Shown here: positions 62,601 to 64,000 of the stretch, one piece after another | Position numbering within the stretch: position 1 is the first letter of the stretch | Layout: every line of letters begins with the position of its first letter | DNA from: Apteryx mantelli | Lineage: Eukaryota > Chordata > Aves > Apterygiformes > Apterygidae | Assembly (NCBI RefSeq): GCF_036417845.1 | Contig: NC_089982.1 | Span: forward strand, 68,895,684-68,959,683 | Reading direction: 5' to 3' | DNA: 64,000 nucleotides | Made by a program: the position numbers and the translations under genes | Notes under the pieces: model-generated | What the model saw: only the letters and a program-made list of their open reading frames with translations | The model's database searches: none | Told to the model about the DNA's origin: nothing

Positions 62601-64000
62601 TTTACAGGCTTGTACTTTATTTCAAATAATTCAGCGGCAGATTTGGCAGATCTGACTGTTTTTCCGGTGGACTTTGGGAGCAAGTGCCAAGAGAGAAATG
62701 ATTAGAACAACACCAGGTCATATGGCCAAATAAGCAAGCGGGAGGAATTCTAGTTAGAAAAATCCCCTCTTCAAACTCCTTGCCAAAAAATGTTCTTGTT
62801 ACCTGCTGCTTGTTAGTAAGTTAAAATAGCAAAATTGCCAGGTCATATGAGTACAGTGATAAATTCTTTAAAGAAGACATTTTAAAAGCAGATTTAAAAG
62901 TAGCATTACATACTTTCTTGAACTGAAGAAGATTAGTGCAGTATTTTTCACTAGATGTATCAGCCTCAGAGTGATGAGATAAAAGTAGTTCCCCATCTTG
63001 ATTCTACTAAATTGCATGTTGCTTACCATATATTAAGATATTGCTAATGAAGCTGCATTATTTTCTTCTATCAGACTAAGAAAACATTTATTTTTTCCCC
63101 TTACATCCCTCTACTGAGAGGAAGCCAAGCCCCAGTGGATCCACAGTATAAACTCTCTCAAAGATCACAGGATTCTTGTTACTTCCAAAACCTTCTGGGT
63201 TAAGGGATGAAAACAATTCAGGTTCTTTCCCTGCCCTCCCTTTTTCTCCCATATCCTTGGACTTAAAGTATCAGAAATCTCCAGACGAACTATTTGACAA
63301 AAATTCTACAGAGAAATCTAGAGAAAACGAGACATTTCTTCACCTTTGATCTTTGGTTCCAAGCTGAGCCTCAGCTCCAAATTATACCTTGCAGAGAATA
63401 TCTAGCCATTTCTCTGAGAGTGTCTTCCTCTTCTCTGGCAGAGAAGCATCAACGGCATTTACCTCTAACAAGTATCTCTAACTCAAATTTGATGGGTAAA
63501 AGAAAAATAAAAAGGCTAACTGCTTGCCCTTCTGGTATACACCAAAAATGTCGTGAACTGGGAATCACAGAGTAGACCTAAAACTAGAATGTGAAGTCTC
63601 AAGAGGAGCTAGAAGGGCAATGCATGAAGGACAAGGAATAATAGGAGGAAAGAAGAGGAAGTATTACGGCTGTTGAGCACATTGAATCCCTCTGGCTTCA
63701 TGTTTTTCAAAATTTAAAGTGTTTAAGAAGATGCAAAGGTGAACTGACTACCAGGACGTAGTCCTCTAGTTATCAGACCTAAATACTTCCCTGAAACTAA
63801 GCAAGGCCATATTGCTAGGCCATACATTTAACAGCCTGTTGTCCTTCCTGTGCAACATCCTCTGGCAATCAGGAATTCCCCAACTAATTCGTAGTCAAAA
63901 AGCCTTTGTAGAGAGAAATCTTTTATTTGTTTAGAGCAGACAGAATTAAACACGGATCCTGCCAAGAACCAATAAAATGCATTTCAACAACTCCATTTCT
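59661..64000 (-). other. SLIT2: Intron 16, partial
   Basis: At least 4.3 kb of phase-2 intron running off the window. Exon 16 (D2-D3 linker and D3 N-terminal cap) was looked for and not found. It contains an old CR1 relic at 61140-61515. The remainder is AT-rich with no recognised gene. Confidence 0.8.
61140..61515 (-). mobile_element. Ancient CR1 LINE relic
   Basis: The plus strand is a diverged reverse complement of the 3' part of CR1 ORF2: CCTCATAAGTCTTATTTTCT, TTTTCTCCAATTGGTCCATA, CAGTATTCCAGCCAATACTC and AAAATGATTACTTCACATAC follow the consensus order. A 110-codon minus-strand frame (61153-61485) keeps faint CR1 words (EYWLEYCV, TYEEKLTGLNIF). It is clearly older than the CR1 at 25545-26466. 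Confidence 0.7.

Noticed and set aside
59661..64000. Search for miR-218-1, which lies in a SLIT2 intron in other vertebrates
   Set aside because: The mature sequence and its complement were not seen. In human the microRNA lies in a more upstream intron, so it should be beyond 64000.
59661..64000. Search for SLIT2 exon 16 (D3 N-terminal cap)
   Set aside because: No frame with the CPEKCRCEG-type Cys cluster was seen on the minus strand, so the intron runs past the window.
1..64000. CRISPR arrays, operons, phage or plasmid modules
   Set aside because: No regularly spaced repeats or prokaryotic gene structure; the window is a spliced vertebrate gene.

Overview
This window is vertebrate nuclear DNA, most likely from a bird. 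Large AT-rich introns with GT-AG borders separate small exons. The main interspersed repeat is a CR1 LINE ending in the octamer repeat typical of avian CR1, and there are scattered older CR1 and MIR-like relics. No prokaryotic, plasmid or viral gene was recognised.

The window carries one gene, the 3' two thirds of SLIT2, on the minus strand. It is read from high to low coordinates: 21 coding exons from 59660 down to the TAA stop at 6404-6406. The exons total 2977 coding bases. All intron phases are compatible and the joined frame is open to the stop, giving 991 complete codons after a shared first codon. Counting back from the stop with the human length of 1529 residues, the window encodes about residues 539-1529. 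If the gene has 37 exons as in human SLIT2, these are exons 17-37. The upstream exons (signal peptide, LRR domains D1 and D2, start of D3) lie beyond 64000.

Layout along the minus strand: 64000-59661 is part of an intron. 59660-53346 holds the rest of LRR domain D3 and its C-terminal cap. 52485-42985 is LRR domain D4. 37564-19752 holds EGF repeats 1-6, with a 13.4 kb intron between EGF3 and EGF4 and the Slit-N/Slit-C cleavage site in the 19752-19992 exon. 19880-12306 is the laminin-G-like domain and EGF7. 12306-7755 holds EGF8 and EGF9. 6645-6404 is the C-terminal cystine knot. The 3' UTR follows below 6404, and 1 to about 4500 is downstream flank with no gene I can support.

The protein is a secreted axon-guidance and cell-migration cue. 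Robo receptors are bound by D2, outside this window. The part encoded here supplies D4 (dimerisation, heparan sulfate binding) and the whole Slit-C fragment released by cleavage. The predicted Slit-C is 408 residues, the same as in human.

The introns hold CR1 copies of at least two ages, microsatellites, a compact CpG-rich island next to the first exon in the window, an exon-like segment with strong splice sites in the largest intron, and a C14(CA)7 tract just after a donor site. I found no wholly new biological system. The intronic oddities are the parts most worth checking.
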